Part shown: positions 25,236 to 34,726 of the stretch, in pieces | Position numbering within the stretch: position 1 is the stretch's first letter | Layout: each line of letters opens with the position of its first letter | NCBI GenBank assembly: GCA_017447865.1 | Contig: JAFSMO010000085.1 | Span: forward strand, 32,726-96,725 | DNA from: Thermoguttaceae bacterium | Lineage (GTDB): Bacteria; Planctomycetota; Planctomycetia; Pirellulales; Thermoguttaceae | Direction of reading: 5' to 3' | DNA length: 64,000 nucleotides | Position numbers and translations under genes: made by a program | The notes under the pieces: model-generated | Seen by the model: the letters and a program-made list of their open reading frames with translations, nothing else | Databases searched by the model: none | Told to the model about the DNA's origin: nothing

Positions 25236-25958
25236 TCACTCCCCATCTTCCTCCGGAAACCAGGGACTCGGAAACGCCTCGACGAAAATTCCTTCCGGAA
25301 ATTTCAGGGACGTCCAGTCACAATCGAAATTGCCGCCGAAATACATATAGTAGTCCCAGCCGAAATGGATGTAACTGTCATTTGGACCCGTAAAACGGCA
25401 ATCAAAATCTCCCCGCAGGCAGAGGCGGCTCAACAGTTCGATCTCCTCGACGGTACAAACGCGCCCTTCGCCGAGAGAATCCACAAATTCATCCGAAAGG
25501 CGGAAGGTTTTGGTGTTCGTAAAAAACGACGCGGGAATGGGAAACCAGGTCGTCCAGTCACGCGTTTCCTCCTCGGAAATGGACTGGTGCGGGATGTGTA
25601 TCTCGGTGCCTTGATCGTCCACCCGGTACTCGTACAAATCACCGACGTCGATCATCGGTTTGATTTTTTCGGCAGGGCAGGGCACTTCTTGAAAAATGTG
25701 GTCACCATGCTGAACTCTCCAGTTTTTGTGCCCGCGGCTCATCCGCATTTCCGAAATGCCGCACGCGCCGAGTAGGGTTTTCAGCGCTTCGATGTAGCGG
25801 TCTTCCGTCTCGAAATAGTCGCTGGCGGTCAAAACCTTGCCCTCGAAAGTCTTGCCAATGTCAGAAATCCCGATCCACTCGTCGCGGAGATAAATGCCGA
25901 TCTTGTTCCGGTACTGTGGGTCGTATTTCGTGATTCGCAGTTCAAGTTGGTAATTCAT
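25236..25958 (-). CDS. hypothetical acidic soluble protein
   Basis: This 240-aa protein is rich in D, E, Y and W with alternating strand patterns (YQLELRITKYDPQY; DFDCRFTGPNDSYIHFGWD). The C-terminal part with repeated F-D-C (FDCRF, FDCDW) and an acidic tail is the kind of surface seen in immunity proteins and other DNA- or RNA-mimicking inhibitors, but I cannot name a family. No signal peptide is visible. It lies 9 nt after the 212-aa membrane gene, so cotranscription is likely. Confidence 0.6.
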   Translation of the reverse strand: MNYQLELRITKYDPQYRNKIGIYLRDEWIGISDIGKTFEGKVLTASDYFETEDRYIEALKTLLGACGISEMRMSRGHKNWRVQHGDHIFQEVPCPAEKIKPMIDVGDLYEYRVDDQGTEIHIPHQSISEEETRDWTTWFPIPASFFTNTKTFRLSDEFVDSLGEGRVCTVEEIELLSRLCLRGDFDCRFTGPNDSYIHFGWDYYMYFGGNFDCDWTSLKFPEGIFVEAFPSPWFPEEDGE

Positions 25959-25967
25959 TTTCTTAAA

Positions 25968-26606
25968 TCACTGTCTGGTTAAATCGTCTGGAATCCGAAT
26001 CAGCGGGCTGGAATCGTCCGACGCCTGCGGCCGGTGCCGTTTTCTGAATAGCCAATCCATCAGGGCCACGAGAATGGCCGCGGCAGCGATGCCGTACAAC
26101 ATTTGGCAGCAGCGATACAGCCACTCGTCGATGTAACACGCATGATCCCGCCAGATCCAAAATTCATAAACGGAACAAATGGCTTGTACGACGAGCAGGA
26201 TTTGGGTGCCGAGAACGATCGTCCGCCATAAAACAGGATGCCGTGAAAAAGTCTGGCCGAACACGCACCACGCGACGCCTGCCAAAATGAGCAGCGAGAA
26301 GGCGGTATCTGCCCACATGCTGCCAGGCGAAAACCCTGAGATCGAGTCGCCATTTTCCCACAGGAAAACGCCCCGATTAAGCCAGGGTTGGCCGCCATCC
26401 CACCGTGACAGCGTGAAAACCCGTGCGGACCAGGCGGTGGGTTTCTCCGCGTCCATGCCTTTCGTGCCGCAATAGGGACTAGGGAAGCCAAATTCCCTCC
26501 ATGCTCCGCCGGGGTTGGCGATGTATCCTCTACCGACGAACTGGATCAGCACTGCCGCGAGGAAAAGCTCCAGCGCCCAGCAAAATTTTAAAATTTTCAG
26601 CGTCAT
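25968..26606 (-). CDS. hypothetical membrane protein
   Basis: This 212-aa protein has an N-terminal membrane segment (ILKFCWALELFLAAVLIQFVG, about 4-24), an exposed Trp/Gly-rich loop of about 75 residues (WREFGFPSPYCG, WDGGQPWLNRG), then segments about 100-117, 125-145 and 165-187, and a charged cytoplasmic tail. I know no family for it. It belongs to the same minus-strand island as its neighbours. Confidence 0.58.
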   Translation of the reverse strand: MTLKILKFCWALELFLAAVLIQFVGRGYIANPGGAWREFGFPSPYCGTKGMDAEKPTAWSARVFTLSRWDGGQPWLNRGVFLWENGDSISGFSPGSMWADTAFSLLILAGVAWCVFGQTFSRHPVLWRTIVLGTQILLVVQAICSVYEFWIWRDHACYIDEWLYRCCQMLYGIAAAAILVALMDWLFRKRHRPQASDDSSPLIRIPDDLTRQ

Positions 26607-26636
26607 GGTCTCCCCTTCGATGTGACTGCTCCCGGA

Positions 26637-27185
26637 TCAGTTCTCTATATGGATCTCACATTGACTCAAAGCGGCCTGAAGTTTTCCGACGTCTTCGGAC
26701 TTCAGGGCCGTATCTTTCAGGACCAGGACCTTCAGGTTCTTCAAACCGTATAAAAACTGAATGTTTTCGGCATGAAAGCCGCTTCCTTCAAGGATAATAT
26801 GCTGTAAATGGTCCAAAAATTCAAGATGGAGGCCGTTCAACGTCCCGGCGGAGAAAGGGGCCTGGGGGTTGGATTCCAACTGAACATAAACCACGTTTCC
26901 CACCAGATCCGGACAGAAAACGCGAAAGATCAGGTTGGGCGTTGCCGCCTTTTCAAAGCCGGGAATTCGATGCGCTTCTTCCACGAAATCGTACTCGTAA
27001 TCATACAGGACGCTGCCGCCAAGGGAAGAAATCTTCCGAACGACTTGACTTTGTTTGTTAAAATATTCGCACAGGAAGACGGCTCCGATGATACAGACGA
27101 AAAGGCCTGTAAGTATCGCAACGCAACAAGCCTCTTTCCTGATCAGGGGTAAAAAAACCGATTTTGGGGCGTGTGGGGCTGGCAT
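26637..27185 (-). CDS. membrane-anchored leucine-rich-repeat protein, planctomycete type
   Basis: This 182-aa protein has one membrane segment (CCVAILTGLFVCIIGAVFL, about 20-38). The ISSLGGSVLYDYEYDF segment (52-67) is typical of planctomycete proteins whose N-terminal strand precedes LRRs. The following repeats (LEFLDHLQHIILEGSGF, LYGLKNLKVLVLKDTAL) are leucine-rich repeats with conserved L and T positions, ending in a short strand (CEIHIEN). The role is protein-protein contact; the partner is unknown. It lies 11 nt after the stop of the large 734-aa gene. Confidence 0.72.
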   Translation of the reverse strand: MPAPHAPKSVFLPLIRKEACCVAILTGLFVCIIGAVFLCEYFNKQSQVVRKISSLGGSVLYDYEYDFVEEAHRIPGFEKAATPNLIFRVFCPDLVGNVVYVQLESNPQAPFSAGTLNGLHLEFLDHLQHIILEGSGFHAENIQFLYGLKNLKVLVLKDTALKSEDVGKLQAALSQCEIHIEN

Positions 27186-27196
27186 GACGTTTCCTC

Positions 27197-29401
27197 TCAG
27201 CGTTTCTTCAAAATCAACTCTTTCACCTGCACATTGAACTCCCGCGGCTCGAGCGTCAGGTGAACGATTCCCGCAGGAAGGTCCAGCGGGGGGGAAAGAG
27301 TCACCGTCCGCCAGTCGCTCGAGGAGCCAAGCGCCCAGCAGGGGATTCGCGTCTCCGTTTCGTTGGCCGTCCCTGCGTTCGTTTTGTACGTGACTTTCAG
27401 CGAGTCGTGATTCGGGTCCAGCGCCAAAACTCGGGCGGAAAGCTGGTACTTGCCCGGCTGCGTCACGAGGAAGCGGAACTCCGTCGGGGCCTGCACCCGA
27501 ACCGCGTCCCCGGCCGCAAAATCACGCCAGAAACGGGCTTCTTGCGCCGGCACGACGCACGGTTTTCCCGGCGTCAGACGAATCGGAGCCGCCTGCGAAT
27601 CCGCGTATTCCCGAAGCGACGGAACGAGCCGCTCCAGAAGCCGCCGGCCGACTTCCTGACCGTTCAGCGTCAAAATTCCTTCCGGCTGCTGCGGCGGTTT
27701 CCACTCGTCGACCGGTTGGAGATTTTCCAGATCCGGGACGATTTGCGACGTAAAAACCAGCTCCGCCCCGGTTTGGGCGCCGGCTTCCAGGTCGTGCGTG
27801 ACGCACCACGCCACGGCATTTCCGTCAGGTGAGTCGAGGAATTTTTCTGCGACCTGGGCGTTGCGCGCCGTGAAGAGCGTCAGCACGAGCCAGTTCCGGC
27901 CGTAACGGGCCGCAAGCCGGGTGGGGGCGAGGAAGCGGAACTCGTCGGGCCGCTTCAAAACGAACGTGGAACGAATTGCCGCGCCGGGATTTTCCTCCCG
28001 GAATTTCCGGATCATCTCCGCCGGATAAAAGGCGCGGCAGTGGGTCTCGGCCTCCCGCTGAAATGCCTGCCAGATCGGGTCGAGGTGGAACGCTTTCTGG
28101 TGGCCGCCGCCGGTTTCCTCCTTTTTAAGTCCCCAAGGGTCGTCCCGCCCGTCTGCCGCAAAGAAGCACCGCGCGTTCGGGTCGGCGGGGGAGTTCGGCT
28201 TCCAATCGACCGTCCAAAGCTGGTCCTGATGCGAGCCGTACTGCGACTGGGCGGTCCCGACCGAAAAATCGGCGGTCTGGAACGTGGTTTTCCAGTGGTC
28301 CCCCCATTTTTCCTGGACCGTGAACGGGAAATTCAGGTCCGGCCCGATCGAATTCCGGCCTTCATCGGCCAGCGCCTCCACTCGTTCGGTGGAAAGGGCC
28401 AGCGCGGCCAGGATCAGAATATTCGACCGGTCCGGCGGCAGAGCGCACCAGCCCCACGTGCCGACGTGATTCGCCAGAAGTTCATCGCCGTACAGGAAAT
28501 TGTACGTTCGGCTGCACGCGCCGGCGAGCCGGTGGTTTTCCGTGAAGTGGAGCCGCATTTCGAGCGCCCAGAACTGGATCAGCGCCTCGGCTTTCCGGCG
28601 CACCGCGTCGTTTTTCGTCAAAAGGAGCAATTCTTCCAGCCCCTCCAGAACGACGGCGTAGTAGGTCGTGGAGCCAAACTCGTGGATCCCGTTTTCCCAC
28701 GTCCAGAAAAGGAACCGGTTCAGCCGGTCGATCCCCTCCTCCGTGAGCTTCGGGTCGTTGAGCGTCTCGCCGAGCAGGATCAGATTGACGAAATTCAGGA
28801 CCGCGATGTTCGTGTACTCCGGGGAAATGCGCCGCCGCAGGACTTCCGGGGCCGCGTCGCGCAGGATCTCGAAGATCCGCGGGTGGATCTCCTCCGGCAA
28901 AACCTCCCGGTGCGCCCAGCAGTAAAGGAGACGCTGAACGACGAAATCGACCGCGTTCCGGTCCTCGACCGTGTGCTGGCGCCAGTACCAGTAAAAATTC
29001 CCGCAGAACGGCGAGTCGGGGGAAAGTTCCTGCATCCGGCGGATCATCGCGACGATTTCCCCCAGCCGGCTCATCGGGAAGACCTGATCTTTGCCGTAGT
29101 CGGTCCGGAATTGGGGGTTTTCGTGAAGAAAAACTTCGACCGCGGTCTGGGCGAAAAGGTAGTCCGCGGGCCGCCGCACGCCGAACGTCGGCCACAGCTC
29201 GCCGTTCAGGCTTTCCAGCCTCCGCCAGTTGTGCTCGTAGTTGGCCAGCGCCTGCGACAAATAAAACGCCTGACGTTCCAGCTCGGGTTTCGCGTGCAGG
29301 GCCGTCAGGCTTCCGAGGAGCAGAAAAGCCCCAATCAGAAATCGGGCCCAAAACCGCGTTTCCGGGGCGAAAGGATTCAAAAGGGTAAAAAAAGTCTTCA
29401 T
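27197..29401 (-). CDS. large secreted protein with C-terminal CBM-like module
   Basis: This 734-aa protein has a signal or anchor segment (FLIGAFLLLGSLTALHA, about 22-38). Residues about 40-400 are helical, with Trp- and Tyr-rich repeats as in alpha/alpha-barrel polysaccharide lyases or hydrolases. The middle (about 400-590) is beta-rich. The last 90 residues (RFLVTQPGKYQLSARVLAL..., VHLTLEPREFNVQVKELILKK) look like a carbohydrate-binding or malectin-like beta-sandwich. No catalytic motif is assigned. The ATG at 29401 is taken; an upstream TTG at 29422 only adds seven residues before the signal peptide. Confidence 0.7.
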   Translation of the reverse strand: MKTFFTLLNPFAPETRFWARFLIGAFLLLGSLTALHAKPELERQAFYLSQALANYEHNWRRLESLNGELWPTFGVRRPADYLFAQTAVEVFLHENPQFRTDYGKDQVFPMSRLGEIVAMIRRMQELSPDSPFCGNFYWYWRQHTVEDRNAVDFVVQRLLYCWAHREVLPEEIHPRIFEILRDAAPEVLRRRISPEYTNIAVLNFVNLILLGETLNDPKLTEEGIDRLNRFLFWTWENGIHEFGSTTYYAVVLEGLEELLLLTKNDAVRRKAEALIQFWALEMRLHFTENHRLAGACSRTYNFLYGDELLANHVGTWGWCALPPDRSNILILAALALSTERVEALADEGRNSIGPDLNFPFTVQEKWGDHWKTTFQTADFSVGTAQSQYGSHQDQLWTVDWKPNSPADPNARCFFAADGRDDPWGLKKEETGGGHQKAFHLDPIWQAFQREAETHCRAFYPAEMIRKFREENPGAAIRSTFVLKRPDEFRFLAPTRLAARYGRNWLVLTLFTARNAQVAEKFLDSPDGNAVAWCVTHDLEAGAQTGAELVFTSQIVPDLENLQPVDEWKPPQQPEGILTLNGQEVGRRLLERLVPSLREYADSQAAPIRLTPGKPCVVPAQEARFWRDFAAGDAVRVQAPTEFRFLVTQPGKYQLSARVLALDPNHDSLKVTYKTNAGTANETETRIPCWALGSSSDWRTVTLSPPLDLPAGIVHLTLEPREFNVQVKELILKKR

Positions 29402-29604
29402 TTCAGGCTTTCTGACTTGCAAGGGAAGCTAAAAAAAGGTTTCACTATTAATTAAACATAAGATTCAAATTTCTGCAAGGAGTTTTCAAGCGATTTTCAG
29501 AAAAAAAGAAAAATTTTCAAGGAGGGCTTGTTTTTTTTTGAAGGATGAAGTAAACTGAGTACGAAACGCGGCCCCAACCCCACATCAGCCTCGCTTCAAC
29601 GTGA

Positions 29605-29712
29605 GATTTAAACACGGATTTCCACGGATTAAAAGGATTCAAAGGATTTTTCCCGGAAAGACTTCGCCCTTTTTTCCTTTAAAAATCCGCCTCAATCCGC
29701 TCGATCCGCCTC
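29605..29712. repeat. ACACGGATTTCCACGGATTA repeat, degenerate copy
   Basis: A run of AAACACGGATTTCCACGGAT and a degraded complementary part rich in ATCCGC follow each other. The same family forms a fuller hairpin at 55370-55505. The rest of 29402-29816 contains no gene. A possible plus-strand promoter (TTGTTT, 17 nt, TAAACT at 29528-29556) may serve the HD-domain gene. Confidence 0.6.
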
Positions 29713-29816
29713 ATCCGCGGGGCCTGTAGCCGCTGGAGTTTGCAGCGGGCTGGACGTGACCTTGGGTTCAGGCCCTTTTTACGCCCGTTTTTCTTTTTTT
29801 CCCTTCATTTCATCCC

Positions 29817-30461
29817 ATGAGTTCCAAAATTCTCGACCTTGCGCTTGACTTCGCCCGGGAATCGTTCAAAAACGATTTCAGCGGCCACGATTTCGCGCAC
29901 ACGTACCGCGTTTTCCGGCTTGCGGGGACGCTCGCCAAAGCCGAAAACGCCGACCTTTTGACCGTCCAGCTCGCCGCGGCCCTGCACGACGTGGACGATC
30001 CGAAACTCTTCGGCGGGACGTTCGGCCAGCACGCCCGGGCGGAGCGTTTCCTGCGTGAAAACGGGGTCGGCGAGGAGGAGATCGGCCGCATTTGCACGAT
30101 CATTTCCGAGATCTCGTTCAAGGGGACCGAAACGCGCACGCCGTCCACGCTCGAGGGAAAAGTCGTCCAGGACGCGGATCGGCTCGACGCCATCGGAGCG
30201 ATCGGGATCGGCCGGGCGTTTGCCTTTGGAGGCTCCCGGGGCCGCGCGATGTATGACCCGGAAAATCCTCCGAAACTCGGGATGAATGCCGAGGAATACG
30301 CGAAAAATCAGGGGTCCACCATCAATCATTTTTACGAAAAACTCCTTCTTCTGCGCGAAATGATGAACACGCCGTCCGCACGGAAACTCGCGGAGGACCG
30401 CCACCGGTTCATGGAGGCGTTTCTGGACGAATTCTTCGCGGAGTGGGAAGGAAAACGATAG
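29817..30461 (+). CDS. HD domain phosphohydrolase
   Basis: This 214-aa cytoplasmic HD-superfamily metal-dependent hydrolase shows the HD signature H-HD-D: His28 in FSGHDFAHTYRV (21-32), H57-D58 in AALHDVD, and Asp121 in QDADRLDAIGAIG. FGQHARAERFL (69-79) and the GxxGR segments match the YedJ/metal-dependent phosphohydrolase subgroup of about 215 aa. It should hydrolyse a phosphate ester or nucleotide, but the substrate is unknown. The ATG at 29817 follows a T- and C-rich leader without a clear ribosome site. The ankyrin gene starts 14 nt downstream and is probably cotranscribed. Confidence 0.85.
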   Translation: MSSKILDLALDFARESFKNDFSGHDFAHTYRVFRLAGTLAKAENADLLTVQLAAALHDVDDPKLFGGTFGQHARAERFLRENGVGEEEIGRICTIISEISFKGTETRTPSTLEGKVVQDADRLDAIGAIGIGRAFAFGGSRGRAMYDPENPPKLGMNAEEYAKNQGSTINHFYEKLLLLREMMNTPSARKLAEDRHRFMEAFLDEFFAEWEGKR

Positions 30462-30475
30462 AAAGGGGGCAGAAA

Positions 30476-31264
30476 ATGTCGCAGAAGTACCCGAAAAAAA
30501 CCGAAACCGTCGAGAAACCCAAAAATCTGGTCACCGAGGCGCTGCTTGAGCCGTTTTTGGAGGCTTGCGAGGCCGTGCAGGTCGGCGAGTTGGCGCCCGT
30601 GGAGAAATTTCTGTCCGATGGCGGCGACGTGAACGCGCAGGACGATCAGGGGACCACGCTCCTTTTCTGGGCGGCGTCGGCGGGAAGGACCGATTCGGCC
30701 AGGTTCCTCCTCGAAAAAGGGGCTGAGACGGAACTGGCCGACCTGCGCGGCTGGACCCCGCTTTACTGTGCGGCCTATTTCGGAAAATGGGACGTTTGCC
30801 GACTTCTGGTCGAGGCCGGCGCGAACGTGAACGCCCGGCAGAAGGAAGGCTGGTCGGTCCTTCACCACGCGGTCCGTCGTGAGTACCCGGCCATGGTCGA
30901 ATTTTTCCTCGAACACGGCGCCGACCCCAACGCGGCCGACTCGGACGGTGAAACGGTCCTTCACGTGGCGGCTTACAGCAAAAACGCCCAGATCGTGCGC
31001 GCTCTTTTGGCTCACGGAGCGGACGCGAACGCGGCGGACGAAGACGGCTGGACGGTCCTTCACGCGGCCTGCCGGGGCGGAGACGTGGAACTCGTGCGGA
31101 CGCTCGTCGAGGAATTCCATGCCGACCCGAACGCGGCGGACGCCGATGACGAAACGCCGCTCGATTATGTGCGCGAGCTGATGGAAGACGAGGAAGACGA
31201 ACTGGACCCCCAGACGATTCAGAATTACAAAGCGATTGCGGAATATTTGACCACGCTCGGCTGA
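30476..31264 (+). CDS. ankyrin-repeat protein
   Basis: This is a 262-aa cytoplasmic protein. From about residue 25 it contains six or seven 33-residue ankyrin repeats with hallmark cores (GTTLLFWAASAGRTDSARFLL; GWTPLYCAAYFG; GWSVLHHAVRR; GETVLHVAAYS; GWTVLHAACRGG; DETPLDYVREL). The N-terminus is a short basic tail (MSQKYPKKTETVEKPKN) and the C-terminus is acidic. It presumably binds a protein partner. The ATG at 30476 is preferred since GGGGG lies 5 nt upstream; an in-frame GTG at 30443 overlaps the HD gene. Confidence 0.85.
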   Translation: MSQKYPKKTETVEKPKNLVTEALLEPFLEACEAVQVGELAPVEKFLSDGGDVNAQDDQGTTLLFWAASAGRTDSARFLLEKGAETELADLRGWTPLYCAAYFGKWDVCRLLVEAGANVNARQKEGWSVLHHAVRREYPAMVEFFLEHGADPNAADSDGETVLHVAAYSKNAQIVRALLAHGADANAADEDGWTVLHAACRGGDVELVRTLVEEFHADPNAADADDETPLDYVRELMEDEEDELDPQTIQNYKAIAEYLTTLG

Positions 31265-31304
31265 CGAACGGCTCCAATCAAAGCGGTCAAACAAAAACTT
31301 TTTT

Positions 31305-31552
31305 TAGCCGCAAAGAACGCAAAGGACGCAAAGAAATAGGATAAAGATTTGCAGTGTGCCGCGTGTTGAGCGGTGACAAGAAAAAACTCTTTGCGTTCTT
31401 TGCGTCCTTTGCGGCTAAAAAATCAAATTTGAAGCCGCAGACAGACCGCGCCTTTTTCAAATCTCACGCGGAGCGGCGGAGACGCGGAGGATCAGAGAAC
31501 GTTTCCACCCTAAAACTCCGCGGCTCCGCATCTCCGCGTGAGGTAAAAAGTG
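31305..31552. repeat. composite palindromic repeat, copy 3
   Basis: Family A arms (GCAAAGAACGCAAAGGACGC and its complement, about 31310-31333 and 31385-31420) enclose a spacer with GTGTGCCGCGTGTTGAGCGG. Family B arms (CTCACGCGGAGCGGCGGAG and complement, 31464-31490 and about 31515-31551) follow. The order and orientation match copy 1 (10327-10640). This fills 31265-31609 almost completely; no gene is present there. Confidence 0.85.
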
Positions 31553-31609
31553 CCGAGGAGAATGTGTTTACAAACTTTGTGAGGAGAGATAGACCGCGCC
31601 TCTTTCAGA

Positions 31610-32800
31610 TTAATTGATGATCGTCTCAAGCTCCTCTTGATCCTGAAGCGTGATATAGACCTTCTGTTTCTTTTTGATATACAGCGTTTTCAGCCTTTTG
31701 ACGCCTTTTTTGGTAAAACCGCACCAGGAAATATCCAGACTTTCCAAACTGGCCATTCGAGCCAAAGCGGAAATCGCCTCGTTGGTAATTTGCGGATTGT
31801 CCGAGATGTCAAGGTCTGTCAGGCGCTTCAGGGCCGCAAGCCGGGAAATGCTCTCATTGGTAAGCCGCGGGCACTTGTTCAGGTATAACCTGGTCAGATT
31901 GGGCAGCCTGGCAAGCTCCGCCAGACCTTCATCTGTAAAGTTCTGATCGCCTGAAAGATTTAATTCCTGGATCTCCGGCAAAGAAGAGAGGATTTTCAAA
32001 CTCTCATCATTATGACAAACCGGAATTTCCACGATTTGCAGCTTCTTTAACTGGCTCAAAAATGGAATCCCTTCAGGCGTAAATTTTTCCGAGAAGATTT
32101 TAAGTTCCCTCAGATTTTTCATTTGGGAAACCGGGCGCAAAATACGATTGGAGTAACGGCCCCGATCTTCGGGTGAAGGCTCCGAATTGATCTCCGTGTT
32201 CAATGACAATCGCTCCAGTTCCTTCATTTCGGCCAAAACCGGCAGCATTCCCTCTTCCGTTACAGGACACTTGGAAATGCGCAGTTCTTTCAACGAATGG
32301 AACTTTTTCAGGGAGGCCAGTCCTTTGTCCGTGACGCGGCTTCCGTGGAGAGTCAGCGCTTCAAGAGCCGCAGCATTTTCAATGAACTTAAAGTCTTCGT
32401 CGGTTATGTCCGTCCACAGAACATGAAGCGCTTTCAGGTTTTCAAGCCGTCCGATGGCGCACAGCTTTTCCAGGCTGAAATTACGGCAGGACATGATTTC
32501 CAGAGCGTTCAAATGTTCGAGTTTTTTCAAACCTTCCCAATCCCGGGCCGTCATTTCCCAGGTTCGGAAATTCTGCATGAGCAGACGCTCAATCGGCTGA
32601 CGCGAATTATGCTCTTCGAGGAACCGCCACAAATTTTCAATATCCGCTTCTTTGCGTTCCGGCGGTATAAAGACCCGAACGCACGCGGAGGCCGGATTAT
32701 AATTGGTCGCAATGATCCCAGCAGGATACTCGCCGGCATAACCGTTCTGAAAAAACAGCAGAGCGAGAAGAAAAAATAGTATTTTTTTCATCTTTCTCAT
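31610..32800 (-). CDS. secreted leucine-rich-repeat protein
   Basis: This 396-aa exported protein has a signal peptide (MKKILFFLLALLFFQNGYAG, starting at the third codon after the given ATG). At least ten leucine-rich repeats of the planctomycete/cysteine-containing type follow (L-x-x-L-x-x-L-x-L-x-x-T-x-I-T-D-x-x-[LF]), for example LENLKALHVLWTDITDEDF and LTDLDISDNPQITNEAI. It is expected to act extracytoplasmically in binding. Two starts are possible (ATG at 32800 or 32791). The frame remains open upstream of 32800 but overlaps the symporter gene. It lies 32 nt after the symporter stop. Confidence 0.75.
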   Translation of the reverse strand: MRKMKKILFFLLALLFFQNGYAGEYPAGIIATNYNPASACVRVFIPPERKEADIENLWRFLEEHNSRQPIERLLMQNFRTWEMTARDWEGLKKLEHLNALEIMSCRNFSLEKLCAIGRLENLKALHVLWTDITDEDFKFIENAAALEALTLHGSRVTDKGLASLKKFHSLKELRISKCPVTEEGMLPVLAEMKELERLSLNTEINSEPSPEDRGRYSNRILRPVSQMKNLRELKIFSEKFTPEGIPFLSQLKKLQIVEIPVCHNDESLKILSSLPEIQELNLSGDQNFTDEGLAELARLPNLTRLYLNKCPRLTNESISRLAALKRLTDLDISDNPQITNEAISALARMASLESLDISWCGFTKKGVKRLKTLYIKKKQKVYITLQDQEELETIIN

Positions 32801-32831
32801 ATTGCAACCAACTAATCCATAATTAAAATTT

Positions 32832-34676
32832 TCAGCCACTAAAGAAAATGTACGATCCAAGGATCCCAAGGATGATGAGCACGGAGGCGAACACGTCTCC
32901 CAAGCTCCAGCTGGAGCGCGACTCGGCACGTTCCTCGCTGCTCGTCGTTCCAAACGTCAGGCCCTTCAGTTTTTCGTAATCCGGGGCCTTGGTCATGAGG
33001 CTCACGGTGATCATCGAAATGACGCAGACCGCGAGGATCACCACGCTGTAGTACTGGAAGTACACGCTGTTCACCAGCCAGAGGAACGACCCTTCCTGAA
33101 ATTCCATCCCCAAAGTCGCCATCGTATCGACGTTAAGGCGCAGGATCGCCAGAATGAAACCGAGGATCAGGGCGGCCATCGCGCCTTTGGAGTTCATGCG
33201 CTTCCAGAAAACGCCGAGCAGGAAAACCGTCAAAATGGGCGGCGAGAAGTAACCCTGAACGCTCTGGAGGTAAGCGTAAAGGCCGCTTTTCCCCTGAATG
33301 ACGGGGATCCAGAGCAACCCGATCACGATCATGACGAACGTGGCGGCCCGGCCGACCCACACGAGCCGGCGCTCCGAAATGTTCTTTCGGAATTTCTGGT
33401 AAAAGTCCATCGTGAAGAGCGTCGCGCTTGCGTTGAACACGCCGGCCAGTGAACTCATCAGCGCCGAGAGCAGGCCCGCCACCACGATGCCGCGTACGCC
33501 GGACGGTAAAACCTCACGCACCATCAGCGGGAACGCGCCCTGACATTCGGTCGTGATCGGGACGCTTATGCCTTGCGCGTTTTTGGCCGTCAGCAGTTCC
33601 AGCCCCTTGGCGCCGTGGCACGAAAGCGCGAAGCAGATGATTCCCGGAATGATGAAAATGAAAACCGGCAGGAGCTTCAGAAACGCGGCAAAAATCGTAC
33701 CTCGCCGGGCGTCCTTCTCGCTTCGGGCGCTGATCGCACGCTGGACGATGTACTGGTCCGTGCACCAGTACCAGATCCCGATGAACGGCGCGCAGAAGAG
33801 CATCGCGGCCCACGGGAAGTGCTGCGTCTGGGAACGGTCGTGGAAGTACCACGCCTGACGGACGATCTTGCCGTTTTCGTCCCTTTCAAAGACCGGCCTC
33901 CACGTCCCCTCCACGCCTTCCGGAAGGAGCGGCTTCCAGAGGTTCAGCATGTCGCGCCCTTCCTCTTTCGAGCAGCAGACCGCCCGCAGATTCTTCCAGC
34001 CGTCACGCAGCGAGCCGTTTCCGCCGTCGTATTTTCCGAGGGCGCTCAGGCCGAAAACCGTCACGAGGATGGAGCCGCCGATGAGGATGATCGTCTGGAA
34101 CGCTTCCGTGTACGCCACCGCGCGCATTCCGCCGAGCATCGTATAGATCCCGGTCAGGACGATCACGAGGATCGAGCCGATCCAGAAACTGTCGAGGCCG
34201 AAAATGGTCATTTCCGGCAGAAGGACCTTGAAAACGATTCCGCCGGCAAAGATCCCGACCGCGACCTTCGTCACGATGTACGCCGCCAGCGAGATGATCG
34301 AAAGGACCCACCGCGCGTTGGCCGAGAAACGACGCTCCAGAAACTCGGGCATCGTGAAGACTTTGCTCCGCATGTAGAACGGGATGAAGAGCCAGCCCAG
34401 CACCAGCAGGCACCAGGCGTGGAGTTCAAAGTGCGCGAGCGTCACGCCGTCCGTGCAGCCGCTTCCGGCCAGACCGACGAGGTGCTCCGAGCCGATGTTC
34501 GACGCGAAAATGGAGGCGCCGACGATGAACCAGCTCAGCGAGTTCCCGGCGAGGAAGTAGTCCTTGGCCGTGTTCCGCGTGCGCAGAATGACCCACCAGG
34601 CCAGGCCGAACAGAAGAATGAAGTAACCAGCGACGATGCTCCAATCGAGGGGAGTTAAACTGCTTGTGGATTCCAT
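32832..34676 (-). CDS. sodium:solute symporter (SSS/SLC5 family, sugar type)
   Basis: This 614-aa integral membrane transporter of the SGLT-like group has about 14 predicted membrane spans. Family hallmarks include the early KDYFLAGNSLSWFIVGASIFASNIGSEH stretch (about 39-66), where N and G/S residues line the Na site, and GGMRAVAYTEAFQ (about 187-199). The LLSALMSSLAGVFNASATL segment (about 392-410) fits the Na2-site helix. It probably imports a monosaccharide or related solute. It follows a GH95-like gene on the same strand after a repeat element, fitting a degradation-and-uptake locus. Confidence 0.87.
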   Translation of the reverse strand: MESTSSLTPLDWSIVAGYFILLFGLAWWVILRTRNTAKDYFLAGNSLSWFIVGASIFASNIGSEHLVGLAGSGCTDGVTLAHFELHAWCLLVLGWLFIPFYMRSKVFTMPEFLERRFSANARWVLSIISLAAYIVTKVAVGIFAGGIVFKVLLPEMTIFGLDSFWIGSILVIVLTGIYTMLGGMRAVAYTEAFQTIILIGGSILVTVFGLSALGKYDGGNGSLRDGWKNLRAVCCSKEEGRDMLNLWKPLLPEGVEGTWRPVFERDENGKIVRQAWYFHDRSQTQHFPWAAMLFCAPFIGIWYWCTDQYIVQRAISARSEKDARRGTIFAAFLKLLPVFIFIIPGIICFALSCHGAKGLELLTAKNAQGISVPITTECQGAFPLMVREVLPSGVRGIVVAGLLSALMSSLAGVFNASATLFTMDFYQKFRKNISERRLVWVGRAATFVMIVIGLLWIPVIQGKSGLYAYLQSVQGYFSPPILTVFLLGVFWKRMNSKGAMAALILGFILAILRLNVDTMATLGMEFQEGSFLWLVNSVYFQYYSVVILAVCVISMITVSLMTKAPDYEKLKGLTFGTTSSEERAESRSSWSLGDVFASVLIILGILGSYIFFSG

Positions 34677-34726
34677 CTTAATTGAGTTAGGAGTTAGGAG
34701 TTAGGAGGATGGGAGGATGGGAGGCT

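Noticed and set aside
28040..29455. 471-codon plus-strand open frame
   Set aside because: Antisense to the 734-aa secreted protein, which has a signal peptide and C-terminal beta module.
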